Shown: positions 55,137 through 64,000 of the stretch, one piece after another
Layout of the letters: each line of letters begins with the position of its first letter
Position numbering within the stretch: the first letter of the stretch is position 1
From: Motiliproteus sp. SC1-56
Lineage (GTDB): Bacteria; Pseudomonadota; Gammaproteobacteria; Pseudomonadales; Balneatricaceae
Direction of reading: 5' to 3'
Length of the DNA: 64,000 bases
Assembly (NCBI RefSeq): GCF_017309075.1
Contig: NZ_JAEMGS010000003.1
Location: 1 to 64,000, forward strand
Notes under the pieces: generated by a model
Databases searched by the model: none
Told to the model about the DNA's origin: nothing
What the model saw: only the letters and a program-made list of their open reading frames with translations
Translations under genes and position numbers: made by a program

Positions 55137-55789
55137 GCGCCGATCTCCTGGCCCCGGGCCTCCTCGACGGCGGCGCTAAGCTGCTCGATGATGGGTTGAA
55201 TCTGGCCGTGCTTCATCTTCATCGACGGCTTACCCACCACCAGGCGGGTGCTGATGGGCGCGATCAGCTCCAGCGGCTCCATGCCGTTGGCCTTGAGCGT
55301 GTTGCCGGTATCAACGATATCGACGATCCGGTCTGCCAGCCCCATGATCGGCGCCAGTTCCATGGCGCCGTAGAGCTTGATGATATCCACTTGCACACCC
55401 TGCCGGGCGTAATAGTCCTTGGTGATATTAACGAACTTGGTAGCCACCTTGAGCCGCCCCCGGGTGGGCGCCGGATCGACCTTGGCCGCGGTCATCAAGC
55501 GGCAGCGGGAGATGTTGAGATCCAGGGGTTCGTACATGCCCCGGGCACCGTGCTCCATCAACACATCCTTGCCCGCGACCCCCATGTCGGCAGCTCCGTA
55601 CTCCACGTAAGTGGGCACGTCCGTGGCACGGATCACCAGCAGCTTGATATGGGGCTGATTGGTATCAAAGACCAGTTTGCGGCTCTTGAAGATATCTTCC
55701 CGTGGCTCGATGTTCGCCTTGGCCAGCAAGGGCAGCGTCTCTTTAAGAATGCGGCCCTTGGAGAGGGCGATGGTGATGGGTTGAGTCAT
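55133..55789 (-). CDS. hisG: ATP phosphoribosyltransferase, short form
   Basis: A 218-residue HisG, the first committed step of histidine synthesis. It is the short form, lacking the C-terminal regulatory domain, so it needs the HisZ partner for activity and feedback control. Seen: [44 protein letters not shown] (PRPP-binding). The start MTQPITIAL at 55789 is taken. No hisZ is in this window. Confidence 0.95.
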   Translation of the reverse strand: MTQPITIALSKGRILKETLPLLAKANIEPREDIFKSRKLVFDTNQPHIKLLVIRATDVPTYVEYGAADMGVAGKDVLMEHGARGMYEPLDLNISRCRLMTAAKVDPAPTRGRLKVATKFVNITKDYYARQGVQVDIIKLYGAMELAPIMGLADRIVDIVDTGNTLKANGMEPLELIAPISTRLVVGKPSMKMKHGQIQPIIEQLSAAVEEARGQEIGA

Positions 55790-55815
55790 GCGAGTCGGCT
55801 TGCCTCGGTACAATT

Positions 55816-57123
<1,308 letters not shown>

Positions 57124-57151
57124 TCACTGGAGTTTGTCGCTCAAACGCCGC

Positions 57152-57394
57152 TCAGTGGTTCAGGGCTTGCCACTGACTGGGGGTATAAGCCTTGATGGTG
57201 ACGGCATGAATACTGCCATTGGCGATCTGCTCGGTTAGGCAGCCGTAGACCAGTTGTTGTTTCTTAACCGGTGTCAGACCCTCGAAAGCAGGTCCTACAA
57301 CGGTAATCTGGAAGTCACAGCCTTCTCCGGAGGTCATCACCTCACAGCCATCCAATTGCTGTTCGATCAGCTGTTTAACATCCGCCGCTTGCAT
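57152..57394 (-). CDS. ibaG: BolA family protein IbaG
   Basis: An 80-residue BolA-like protein (IbaG/YrbA). MQAADVKQLIEQQLDGCEVM and HAVTIKAYTPSQWQ are conserved; the invariant C in this family lies in DGCEVM and ...GEGCDFQ. It pairs with monothiol glutaredoxin to handle Fe-S clusters. Its place between mlaB and murA is conserved. Confidence 0.92.
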   Translation of the reverse strand: MQAADVKQLIEQQLDGCEVMTSGEGCDFQITVVGPAFEGLTPVKKQQLVYGCLTEQIANGSIHAVTIKAYTPSQWQALNH

Positions 57395-57465
57395 GGTTCA
57401 CTCCAAAAGAGATCGATTTCCGGGTTTGGGCGGTTAATGATATAGAACTTGATAAAAAAAGGCGA

Positions 57466-57792
57466 TTAACCGCTGCCTGCGGCCCCCTTGCTGCTTTCCA
57501 GCAGAGCCTCCAGATCACTAATGCGGGCAATGGCCCGCAGCTCGTCAGGCAGGTTGACCAGCTCAAGGCTGAGCCCGTGCCGGGCCGCCCAGCGCCGCCA
57601 GCACAGCAACAGAGAAAGGCCCGCGGTGTTGACCTGGCGTACGCCGGCAAAATCAAAGCACAGGGTTGCGCCGTGATCGACGGCCTCCATCACCCGCTCC
57701 CCTTCTGCACGCAGGGCCGTGACCGTCACGTAGTCGATATCACCTTCCACGCGCCAGGTGTCGTTCTCCCGGCTGGACAATGCTGCTTTCAT
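57466..57792 (-). CDS. mlaB: STAS domain protein MlaB
   Basis: A 108-residue STAS domain protein with GATLCFDFAGVRQVNTAGLS holding the conserved Ser/Thr-containing loop. MlaB is a cytoplasmic subunit that stabilises the MlaFE ABC transporter. In relatives mlaC sits directly before it, but here only 43 bp separate it from the end of mlaD. Followed by ibaG and murA. Confidence 0.92.
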   Translation of the reverse strand: MKAALSSRENDTWRVEGDIDYVTVTALRAEGERVMEAVDHGATLCFDFAGVRQVNTAGLSLLLCWRRWAARHGLSLELVNLPDELRAIARISDLEALLESSKGAAGSG

Positions 57793-57835
57793 AGCGCCCT
57801 CATTTACCGGGACCGCCCTTGAGTACCGGCACCAC

Positions 57836-58303
57836 TCAGGGCTCTTTCACCTTGTCAAAGAGAAACTTGCCGATCAGCTCCTCCAGCACCAGGGCGGACT
57901 GGGTATCCTCGATCATGTCCCCTTCGCCCAGCATCTCCTCACTGGCACCGACGGTGATACCGATGTACTTCTCCCCCAAAAGGCCGGCAGTGAGAATCGC
58001 CGCCGAGCTGTCGCGACTGAGGTAGTTAACGTCCTGGTCGATCTCCATCTCCACCATAGCCATCAACCACTCATCGTCGATGCGGATATCGGTGACCTGA
58101 CCGATGCCCACCCCGGAGAGAGTCACCTTGGAGCGCACCGTCAGCCCCCCCGCGTTCTCGAAGCGGGCATAGACCTTGTAAGAATCCTTCGCCTCGGAGA
58201 GGGACAACCCGCTGACGTTGATAATCAGCACCACCAGGGCCAAAAAGCCCGCCAAAATAAAGGCACCGACCCCGATCTCCAAGGTTCTCATGCGCATAAT
58301 CAC
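57836..58303 (-). CDS. mlaD: MCE-domain lipid transport protein MlaD
   Basis: A 155-residue MCE protein with an N-terminal anchor ([22 protein letters not shown]) and one MCE domain ([22 protein letters not shown]). MlaD forms a hexameric ring on MlaFEDB and carries phospholipid across the inner membrane. It overlaps mlaE by four bases. The C-terminal region ([20 protein letters not shown]) is typical. mlaC is missing between this gene and mlaB. Confidence 0.95.
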   Translation of the reverse strand: MIMRMRTLEIGVGAFILAGFLALVVLIINVSGLSLSEAKDSYKVYARFENAGGLTVRSKVTLSGVGIGQVTDIRIDDEWLMAMVEMEIDQDVNYLSRDSSAAILTAGLLGEKYIGITVGASEEMLGEGDMIEDTQSALVLEELIGKFLFDKVKEP

Positions 58304-59082
58304 AAATCTCCAAACATAAAGGCGGTCAACAGAAAGTCGAGGCCCAGCACCGCCAGGGAGGAGTACACCACCGTCTGGGTGGTGGCCTTGCTGATTCCCT
58401 CGGAGGTGGGCACGCAGTCATAACCCTGAAAGACAGCGATCCAGGTTACGACAAAACCGAACACCACGGCTTTGATCACGCCGTTAAGCACGTCTTCTCG
58501 AAACTCCACCGCCGCCTGCATATTGGCCCAGAAGGAGCCCTCGTAGATACCCAGCCACTCCACGCCCACCAGCATTCCACCCCAGATTCCGACCACGCTG
58601 AAGATCATCGACAGCAGGGGCAGGCAATAGAAGCCCGCCCAGAACCGGGGAGAGACGATACGCCTCAGGGGGTCGACACCGATCATCTCCATGCTGGAGA
58701 GCTGCTCAGTGGCTTTCATCAGGCCGATTTCCGCGGTCAGCGCGGAGCCCGCGCGGCCGGCAAACAGCAACGCAGTCACCACCGGCGCCAGTTCCCGCAC
58801 CAGGCTCAGGGCCACCATCTGCCCCACTGCCTGCTCGGAGCCGTAGTCGACCAGGATGGTATATCCCTGAAGGCTCAGCACCATGCCGATAAAAAGCCCC
58901 GATACCACGATGATTATCAGCGAGAGAACCCCGACGGCGTGCAGCTGCCGCATCAGCAGCGGAAAGCCGACCCGCAAGCTCGGCACCGCCACCAGCGACT
59001 GGAACAGAAAGATGCCGGAGCGCCCAAGGGCCGCCAGCTTGCTGAGGGTATTAAAGCCCAGGGACTGCAGGCGCTCGATCAT
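58300..59082 (-). CDS. mlaE: phospholipid ABC transporter permease MlaE
   Basis: A 260-residue MlaE permease with about six hydrophobic segments. The conserved motif [21 protein letters not shown] is visible, as is [21 protein letters not shown]. It forms the transmembrane part of the MlaFEDB complex that moves phospholipid between inner membrane and periplasm. Start and stop overlap both neighbours by four bases. Confidence 0.96.
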   Translation of the reverse strand: MIERLQSLGFNTLSKLAALGRSGIFLFQSLVAVPSLRVGFPLLMRQLHAVGVLSLIIIVVSGLFIGMVLSLQGYTILVDYGSEQAVGQMVALSLVRELAPVVTALLFAGRAGSALTAEIGLMKATEQLSSMEMIGVDPLRRIVSPRFWAGFYCLPLLSMIFSVVGIWGGMLVGVEWLGIYEGSFWANMQAAVEFREDVLNGVIKAVVFGFVVTWIAVFQGYDCVPTSEGISKATTQTVVYSSLAVLGLDFLLTAFMFGDL

Positions 59083-59903
59083 GACGCCGCCCCGTCAAGC
59101 AACGTCTGCAGATAGTCATCGGCGGGGTAATGGAACGGCACCGGGCCGTCCGGGAGGCCTTGCATAAACTGTTTCACCTTGGGCGATGCCTCCGCCAGCA
59201 GCTCCTGAGGTGTGCCATGGGACACCACGACACCGTCAGCTACCAGGTAGATGTAATCGGCGATACTCAGGGTCTCCTGTATATCGTGAGAGACCACGAT
59301 ACTGGTATGCCGCAGCGCCTTGTTGAGCGACTTGATCAGCTTCACCAGAACCCCCATGGCGATCGGGTCCTGCCCGGTAAAAGGCTCGTCGTACATCATG
59401 ATATCCGGGTCCAGGGCGATGGCCCGGGCCAACGCGACCCGCCTCGCCATGCCGCCGGAGAGCTCGCTGGGCATCAGCTCCGCGGCCCCGCGCAACCCCA
59501 CCGACTGCAGTTTGATGTAGACCAGGTCACGAATCATGTCGTCAGGCAGCCGAGTGTGAACCCGCAGGGGAAAGGCGACATTTTCGAACACGCTCATATC
59601 GGTGAACAGGGCGCCGCTCTGAAACAGCATGCCCATGCGCTCACGGATATCGAACAGATCTCCCCGGCTCAGGTCAGGGATATTGTGCCCGTCCACCAGT
59701 ATCCGCCCGCTATCGGGGCGAATCTGGCCGCCGATGAGCTTCAGCAGCGTTGTCTTCCCGGTCCCGCTGGGCCCCATGATGGCGGTCACCTTCCCACGGG
59801 GAATGCGCAGCGAGACATCTTTGAAGATGGGCCGCTGGCCTCGGGAAAAGCTCATTCCCTGAATATCGATAATGGTCTCTTGTGACGCCGCCATCTGATT
59901 CAT
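59079..59903 (-). CDS. mlaF: phospholipid ABC transporter ATPase MlaF
   Basis: A 274-residue ABC ATPase. Walker A is [10 protein letters not shown] (Lys50), the signature [14 protein letters not shown], Walker [16 protein letters not shown]. It powers the MlaFEDB transporter. First gene of the long minus-strand run that ends at hisC; a candidate -10 (TATAGT) lies around 59948 on the minus strand. Divergent from kdsD. Confidence 0.96.
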   Translation of the reverse strand: MNQMAASQETIIDIQGMSFSRGQRPIFKDVSLRIPRGKVTAIMGPSGTGKTTLLKLIGGQIRPDSGRILVDGHNIPDLSRGDLFDIRERMGMLFQSGALFTDMSVFENVAFPLRVHTRLPDDMIRDLVYIKLQSVGLRGAAELMPSELSGGMARRVALARAIALDPDIMMYDEPFTGQDPIAMGVLVKLIKSLNKALRHTSIVVSHDIQETLSIADYIYLVADGVVVSHGTPQELLAEASPKVKQFMQGLPDGPVPFHYPADDYLQTLLDGAAS

Positions 59904-60211
59904 CGTCTACGAAAATCCGGAACCCAGAGGGTACTGCGCTGGGGGCGCTACTATATCACTTGTCCGGTGCGAAATTGTAGTTAAGCCTGCACCAACGCCC
60001 TCAATATTGGCATACGCTTTGCCTGACCCGTTGGCGCCCCAGCCCCCCTTTAACGCCACCCTGAAGCAGAGCCCGCGACTACACCGCCTGGGCTCTCGGC
60101 TGCTGTTATGCCGGATCACCCAACGAGCCGCAGGCTATTCAGCCGATGGGACCATGCTATACAATAGCGCCACCGCCTGCCCCCGCTTCGCGATACGTAA
60201 AAAGGATTTCC
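59904..60211. other. 308-bp divergent promoter region of mlaF and kdsD
   Basis: No gene seen. On the plus side TACAAT at 60160-60165 is a good -10 for kdsD (start near 60172, 40 nt leader), with a weak -35 (ATTCAG). On the minus side TATAGT near 59949 may be the -10 of mlaF. The middle, near 60050-60120, has no clear site. Both operons serve the outer membrane, so shared control is plausible. Confidence 0.5.
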
Positions 60212-61186
60212 ATGACTGCAACCGATGCGTTCCTCGACTCCGCCCGACGCACCATCCGGGTGGAGAGCGCCGCGATCGGCGATCTCGCACAACGGCTCAA
60301 TCACGATTTCACCCGGGCCTGCGAACTGGCCCTCGCGTGCCGCGGCCGGGTGATTGTTACCGGCATGGGCAAGTCAGGACATATCGGCAAGAAGATTGCC
60401 GCCACCCTGGCCAGTACCGGCACCCCCGCCTTCTTCGTCCACCCCGGCGAAGCCAGCCATGGCGATATGGGCATGATTACCGCCGACGACCTGGTCATTG
60501 CGCTTTCCAACTCCGGCAACACCGCGGAAGTGGTGACCCTACTGCCCCTGATCAAACGCCTGGGCACGCCCCTGGTCGCCATGACCGGAAACAACGGCTC
60601 TGCCCTTTCGCGCAGCGCCGACGCCCACCTCGATGTCAGCGTGGCCGAGGAGGCCTGCCCGCTCGGACTGGCCCCCACTTCCAGCACCACCGCGGCGCTG
60701 GTTATGGGGGACGCGCTGGCGATCGCCTTGCTCGAGGCGCGAGGTTTCAGTGCCGAGGACTTCGCCTTCTCCCATCCGGGCGGCGCCCTGGGACGCAAGC
60801 TGCTACTTAAGGTCAAGGACCTGATGCACGAAGGCGAACGCCTGCCCAAGGTCAGCGCCCACACCTGCGTTGCCGACGCGCTGCTGGAGATCACCCGGCA
60901 GGGCCTGGGCATGACGGCGGTGCTGGACAGCGACGGCATACTCTGCGGACTGTTCACCGATGGCGACCTGCGCCGCACCCTGGACCAGGCCCTGGACCTT
61001 AAAACCACCCCCATCGCCCAGGTGATGACCGCCAACTGCCAGACGGTCCGCCCCCAGATGCTGGCCGCAGAGGCGCTGCACATCATGGAAGAGCGCAAGA
61101 TCAATGGCCTGGTGGTGGTCGACGAGACCCACCGGCCGATCGGCGCTCTAAACATGCACGACCTGTTGCGCGCGGGAGTGATCTGA
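60212..61186 (+). CDS. kdsD: arabinose-5-phosphate isomerase KdsD
   Basis: A 324-residue KpsF/GutQ-family isomerase that makes D-arabinose 5-phosphate for KDO. The SIS domain (VIVTGMGKSGHIGKKIAATL, SHGDMGMITADDLVIALSNS) is followed by two CBS domains (LPKVSAHTCVADALLEI and QTVRPQMLAAEALHIM). The ATG at 60212 has AAAAGGA upstream; an in-frame start 66 bp before is rejected. Starts the kds-lpt operon. Confidence 0.96.
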   Translation: MTATDAFLDSARRTIRVESAAIGDLAQRLNHDFTRACELALACRGRVIVTGMGKSGHIGKKIAATLASTGTPAFFVHPGEASHGDMGMITADDLVIALSNSGNTAEVVTLLPLIKRLGTPLVAMTGNNGSALSRSADAHLDVSVAEEACPLGLAPTSSTTAALVMGDALAIALLEARGFSAEDFAFSHPGGALGRKLLLKVKDLMHEGERLPKVSAHTCVADALLEITRQGLGMTAVLDSDGILCGLFTDGDLRRTLDQALDLKTTPIAQVMTANCQTVRPQMLAAEALHIMEERKINGLVVVDETHRPIGALNMHDLLRAGVI

Positions 61187-61188
61187 CC

Positions 61189-61734
61189 ATGCAAATGCCC
61201 ATCGAAGAGCGCGCGCGGCAGATACGCCTGCTGGCACTGGACGTGGACGGGGTTCTGACCGACGGCCGCCTCTATTACAGCCACGACGGCGAGCGGCTCA
61301 AGGTGTTCAACACGCTGGACGGCCACGGCATCAAGCTGCTTCAGGCCAGCGGCGTCGAGGTGGCGGTCATCACCGGCCGCAGCAGCGACGCCATGGCCCG
61401 CCGCATCAGGGACCTGGGCATCGCCCACCTCTATGCCGGGCGCGAGGACAAACTGACCGCGCTGAACGAACTCTGGAGCCTCTCCGGCCACACCCCCGAA
61501 ACCACCGCCTACATGGGGGATGACTGGCCGGACCTGCCGGCGATGCTGGCCTGCCGCCTGGCCGCCACCGTGCCGAACGCCGCCGACGCCGTGCTGGAGA
61601 AAGCCCACTGGTGCGCGCGCAAGGAGGGCGGCCTCGGGGCCGTGCGCGAGCTGTGCGAGCTAATCATGAGCGCCCAAGGCACGCTGGCGCAGGCGCTGGC
61701 CCCCTACCTTTCGACCCACCATGAGTCGCTATAA
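61189..61734 (+). CDS. kdsC: KDO-8-phosphate phosphatase KdsC
   Basis: A 181-residue HAD-superfamily phosphatase. The DxD motif is LALDVDGVLTDG (Asp18, Asp20), VITGRSSDAMARR carries motif II, and YMGDDWPDLPAM the third acidic pair. It hydrolyses KDO 8-phosphate to KDO. Two bases separate it from kdsD, and its end overlaps lptC by 14 bases. Confidence 0.96.
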   Translation: MQMPIEERARQIRLLALDVDGVLTDGRLYYSHDGERLKVFNTLDGHGIKLLQASGVEVAVITGRSSDAMARRIRDLGIAHLYAGREDKLTALNELWSLSGHTPETTAYMGDDWPDLPAMLACRLAATVPNAADAVLEKAHWCARKEGGLGAVRELCELIMSAQGTLAQALAPYLSTHHESL

Positions 61735-62281
61735 GCTCAGGCTCACCCTGACTCTCTCCCTCAGTGTCCTGATTCTGGGCTACTGGGGGTTCAGCGAACA
61801 CCGCCACCCGGTCACAGACGCCACCACCGGCGCCCTGGACGGAGAGATCGACGCCTATATCGAAAACACCCGGATGGTCGATTACGATCCAAGCGGGTTG
61901 CCTGCGCGCACCCTGATCGCAGAGCGCATCGAGCACCACGAGCGGCAGGACATTACCCGCCTGAGCGCCCCCGACATCACCTGGGTGCGGGCCAACGGCA
62001 CGCCTCTGCAGATTAGCGCCCGGCGCGGCCAGGTACGGGGCAGCGACGAACAGATTCGCCTGCAGCAACAGGTCGTGATCACCGACCGGGCACGGGCGGA
62101 CTATCGCTTGGAAACCCCTTCCCTTACACTCAACCCCAATCGCGACTACGGCGAGACCGATGCGCCCGTGCATATCTTCCACGGAACCGGGGAGACCCGC
62201 GCCATCGGCATGCGCCTGTTTATGGACGAGGACCGCGTTGAACTGCTGCAACGCGTCAGAGGAACCCATGACCCCAAATAA
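61721..62281 (+). CDS. lptC: LPS export protein LptC
   Basis: A 186-residue inner-membrane-anchored protein (LRLTLTLSLSVLILGYWGF). The periplasmic part folds into a beta-jellyroll (MVDYDPSGLPARTLIAERI, DSARRGQVRGSDEQIRL-type strands). LptC passes LPS from LptFG to LptA. Overlaps both kdsC and lptA. Confidence 0.93.
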   Translation: MSRYKLRLTLTLSLSVLILGYWGFSEHRHPVTDATTGALDGEIDAYIENTRMVDYDPSGLPARTLIAERIEHHERQDITRLSAPDITWVRANGTPLQISARRGQVRGSDEQIRLQQQVVITDRARADYRLETPSLTLNPNRDYGETDAPVHIFHGTGETRAIGMRLFMDEDRVELLQRVRGTHDPK

Positions 62282-62786
62282 ACTTCTGCTAAGCGCGCTG
62301 GCCCTGTCCGCGCTGGCCCTGCCCCCGATGGCACAGGCGCTTCCCGACGACCGGGAGCAGCCGATTCAGATCGCAGCCGACAGCGCCGAGCTGGACGATC
62401 AGAAAGGCGTCGCCACCTACCGGGGCGCAGTCAAGGTAACCCAGGGAAGTCTGATGATCGAAGGTGAAACCGTCATCATTTACGCCGAGAACGGCGAGGT
62501 GAGCCGCCTGGTCGCCGAAGGCCAGCCCGCCCACTTTCAGCAGCGCCCAAGCGCACAAGCCCCTCTGGACAAGGGCTACGCAAACCATATCGATTACTCC
62601 CTCACCCGGGACCACATCACCCTGGAAGGGGAAGCCCGCCTGGAGCGCGACCGGGATCGATTCAGCGGTCAACGCATCGAACTGGATATGCAGAGCGACC
62701 TGGTCAGCGCCTTCGGCGGCGGCGAGAAGGCCGGGGACCAGCGGGTTCGAATGATCTTGCAACCCAAGCAGGATGGCGCTCGATGA
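62268..62786 (+). CDS. lptA: LPS transport periplasmic protein LptA
   Basis: A 172-residue exported protein. The start at 62268 gives a signal peptide ([20 protein letters not shown]). The OstA jellyroll ([20 protein letters not shown]) is repeated along the chain. LptA bridges the periplasm from LptC to LptD. It overlaps lptC by 14 bases and lptB by four. Confidence 0.95.
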   Translation: MTPNKLLLSALALSALALPPMAQALPDDREQPIQIAADSAELDDQKGVATYRGAVKVTQGSLMIEGETVIIYAENGEVSRLVAEGQPAHFQQRPSAQAPLDKGYANHIDYSLTRDHITLEGEARLERDRDRFSGQRIELDMQSDLVSAFGGGEKAGDQRVRMILQPKQDGAR

Positions 62787-63508
62787 GCCGCCTTCAGGCC
62801 CTCAACCTGGCCAAGTCCTACCGGGGCCGCCAGGTGGTGAAAGACGTCTCCCTCGGTATCGAGAGCGGCCAGATTGCCGGGCTGCTGGGCCCCAACGGCG
62901 CCGGTAAAACCACCTGCTTCTACATGGTCGTGGGGCTGGTGCCATCGGAGGGCGGGCGCGTCCTGATCGACGATGAAGACATCACCGACCTGCCGATGCA
63001 CGGCCGCGCCCGCAAAGGCCTGGGCTACCTGCCGCAGGAAGCGTCGATCTTTCGCAAGCTCAGCGTCCAGGACAACATCATGGCAATCCTGGAGACCCGC
63101 CCCGAACTGAGCCGCGCCCAACGGCATGAACACCTCGAACGGCTGCTGGAAGAGTTCCATATCACCCATATCCGCGACAGCCTCGGGATGAGCCTCTCCG
63201 GCGGGGAGAGACGCCGGGTCGAAATTGCACGCGCCCTGGCCACGGAACCCGCTTTTATCTTGCTGGACGAGCCCTTTGCCGGGGTCGATCCCATTTCGGT
63301 CAGCGACATCAAACAGATCGTAGAGCACCTGAAAGAGCGCGGCATCGGCATCCTGATCACCGATCACAACGTGCGCGAAACCCTGGACATTTGCGAGCAC
63401 GCCTATATCGTCAACGACGGTTATCTGCTCGCCTCTGGCACCCCTGGCGAAGTACTCGACAACGCCCAGGTCAAAGAGGTGTATCTGGGAGAACAATTCC
63501 GTCTTTGA
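62783..63508 (+). CDS. lptB: LPS export ATPase LptB
   Basis: A 241-residue ABC ATPase. Walker A is [15 protein letters not shown] (Lys42), the signature [15 protein letters not shown], Walker [14 protein letters not shown]. It powers LPS extraction with LptFG. Followed by rpoN after 86 bp, the conserved order in pseudomonads. Confidence 0.97.
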   Translation: MSRLQALNLAKSYRGRQVVKDVSLGIESGQIAGLLGPNGAGKTTCFYMVVGLVPSEGGRVLIDDEDITDLPMHGRARKGLGYLPQEASIFRKLSVQDNIMAILETRPELSRAQRHEHLERLLEEFHITHIRDSLGMSLSGGERRRVEIARALATEPAFILLDEPFAGVDPISVSDIKQIVEHLKERGIGILITDHNVRETLDICEHAYIVNDGYLLASGTPGEVLDNAQVKEVYLGEQFRL

Positions 63509-63594
63509 GCTTATAATCACCGGGACCCGTGGTAGAATCCAGCAGCTCTCCCGGCACAGCGAGGACAGTCATTGAAGGCCCTGACCTGAATTTA

Positions 63595-64000
63595 TGAAAC
63601 CATCCCTACAGCTAAAAATCAGCCAGCAACTGACCATGACGCCGCAGTTGCAGCAGGCGATTCGGCTTCTTCAACTCTCGACGCTGGACCTGCAGCAGGA
63701 AATTCAGGAAGCGCTTGACTCCAACCCCATGCTGGAGGTTTCCGAAGAAGAGACCGCACCCCGGGATAGCGAATCCGAGCCCGTCACGACCACCAGCGAA
63801 GACACGCCGATTGATGGCGAGTGGAATGAGCAGATCCCGGTCGAGCTGGCCACCGACAGCAGCTGGGAAGACACCTTCCAGAGCGCCGGTCTATCCAGTG
63901 GCCCGGGCCCCAGCGGTGGCGACAATACCGACTTCGAATCGGCGGACCGCTCGGACGAGACCCTGACCGACCACCTGCTCTGGCAGCTCAATCTCACCCC
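63595..64000 (+). CDS. rpoN: RNA polymerase sigma-54 factor, N-terminal part
   Basis: The first 135 residues; the gene runs off the window. Region [21 protein letters not shown] followed by [19 protein letters not shown], is the Gln/Leu-rich activator-response domain of sigma-54. An acidic region II follows ([14 protein letters not shown]). It directs transcription of nitrogen, motility and other genes with enhancer-binding activators. A TATAAT at 63512-63517 may be part of its promoter. Confidence 0.96.

Overview
The window is about 64 kb of a GC-rich chromosome from a gammaproteobacterium of the Pseudomonas/Oceanospirillales kind. The evidence is gene order. The blocks rpsF-rpsR-membrane protein-rplI-dnaB, dnaX-ybaB-recR-rnd-ycgL-ycgN, and degS/algW-hisC-hisD-hisG-murA-ibaG-mla-kdsD-kdsC-lptCAB-rpoN are arranged as in pseudomonads. 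A Dnr-like regulator, a SixA phosphatase and many c-di-GMP and chemotaxis proteins fit the same picture. The sequence is almost entirely protein-coding, with short gaps and many overlapping stop/start pairs.

Layout. 1-9.8 kb: end of an ALDH7 dehydrogenase, D-2-hydroxyglutarate dehydrogenase (ydiJ), SrkA kinase, a lipoprotein esterase, TrmO, RlmD, dodecin, BioA and a thioesterase. 9.9-14.3 kb: replicative helicase and ribosomal protein operon on the minus strand. 14.5-21.5 kb: signalling genes (degenerate GAF-GGDEF protein, secreted subtilase, LOG-family nucleosidase, CHASE sensor kinase with two response regulators). 21.8-22 kb: an intergenic stretch with an orphan terminator and GGA-loop hairpins, a probable CsrA/RsmA-sponge sRNA. 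22-25.2 kb: sixA, a CHAD protein, then a small accessory patch (tiny ORF, SDR dehydrogenase, truncated integrase) ending at the 4.5S RNA gene ffs. 25.2-31 kb: thioredoxin-like protein, YhcC, a chemoreceptor, a Dnr-type regulator, a CheY-like regulator and a Cys-rich membrane protein, with FNR/Dnr-like boxes. 31.2-35.2 kb: a three-gene cassette of HupE/UreJ-like membrane protein, SurA-like isomerase and exported DUF3604 PHP-type protein. 35.5-41 kb: ycgN-ycgL-rnd-recR-ybaB-dnaX, including a dnaX frameshift signal. 41.5-51 kb: assorted metabolism, transporters and regulators. 51.4-64 kb: periplasmic protease, histidine synthesis, murA, phospholipid transport (mla), KDO synthesis, LPS export (lpt) and the start of rpoN.

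How genes work together. The ALDH7-ydiJ pair fits lysine breakdown through D-2-hydroxyglutarate. The mla, kds and lpt genes form an outer-membrane lipid block, but mlaC is missing from its usual place between mlaD and mlaB. The CHASE kinase operon, two further GGDEF proteins and the putative sponge RNA point to layered c-di-GMP and post-transcriptional control. The Dnr-like regulator probably links low oxygen or nitric oxide to a chemoreceptor and a CheY-like protein.

Best candidates for something new: the GGA-hairpin sRNA at 21833-21951, the DUF3604/isomerase/HupE cassette, the mlaC-less mla operon, and the integrase remnant beside ffs.
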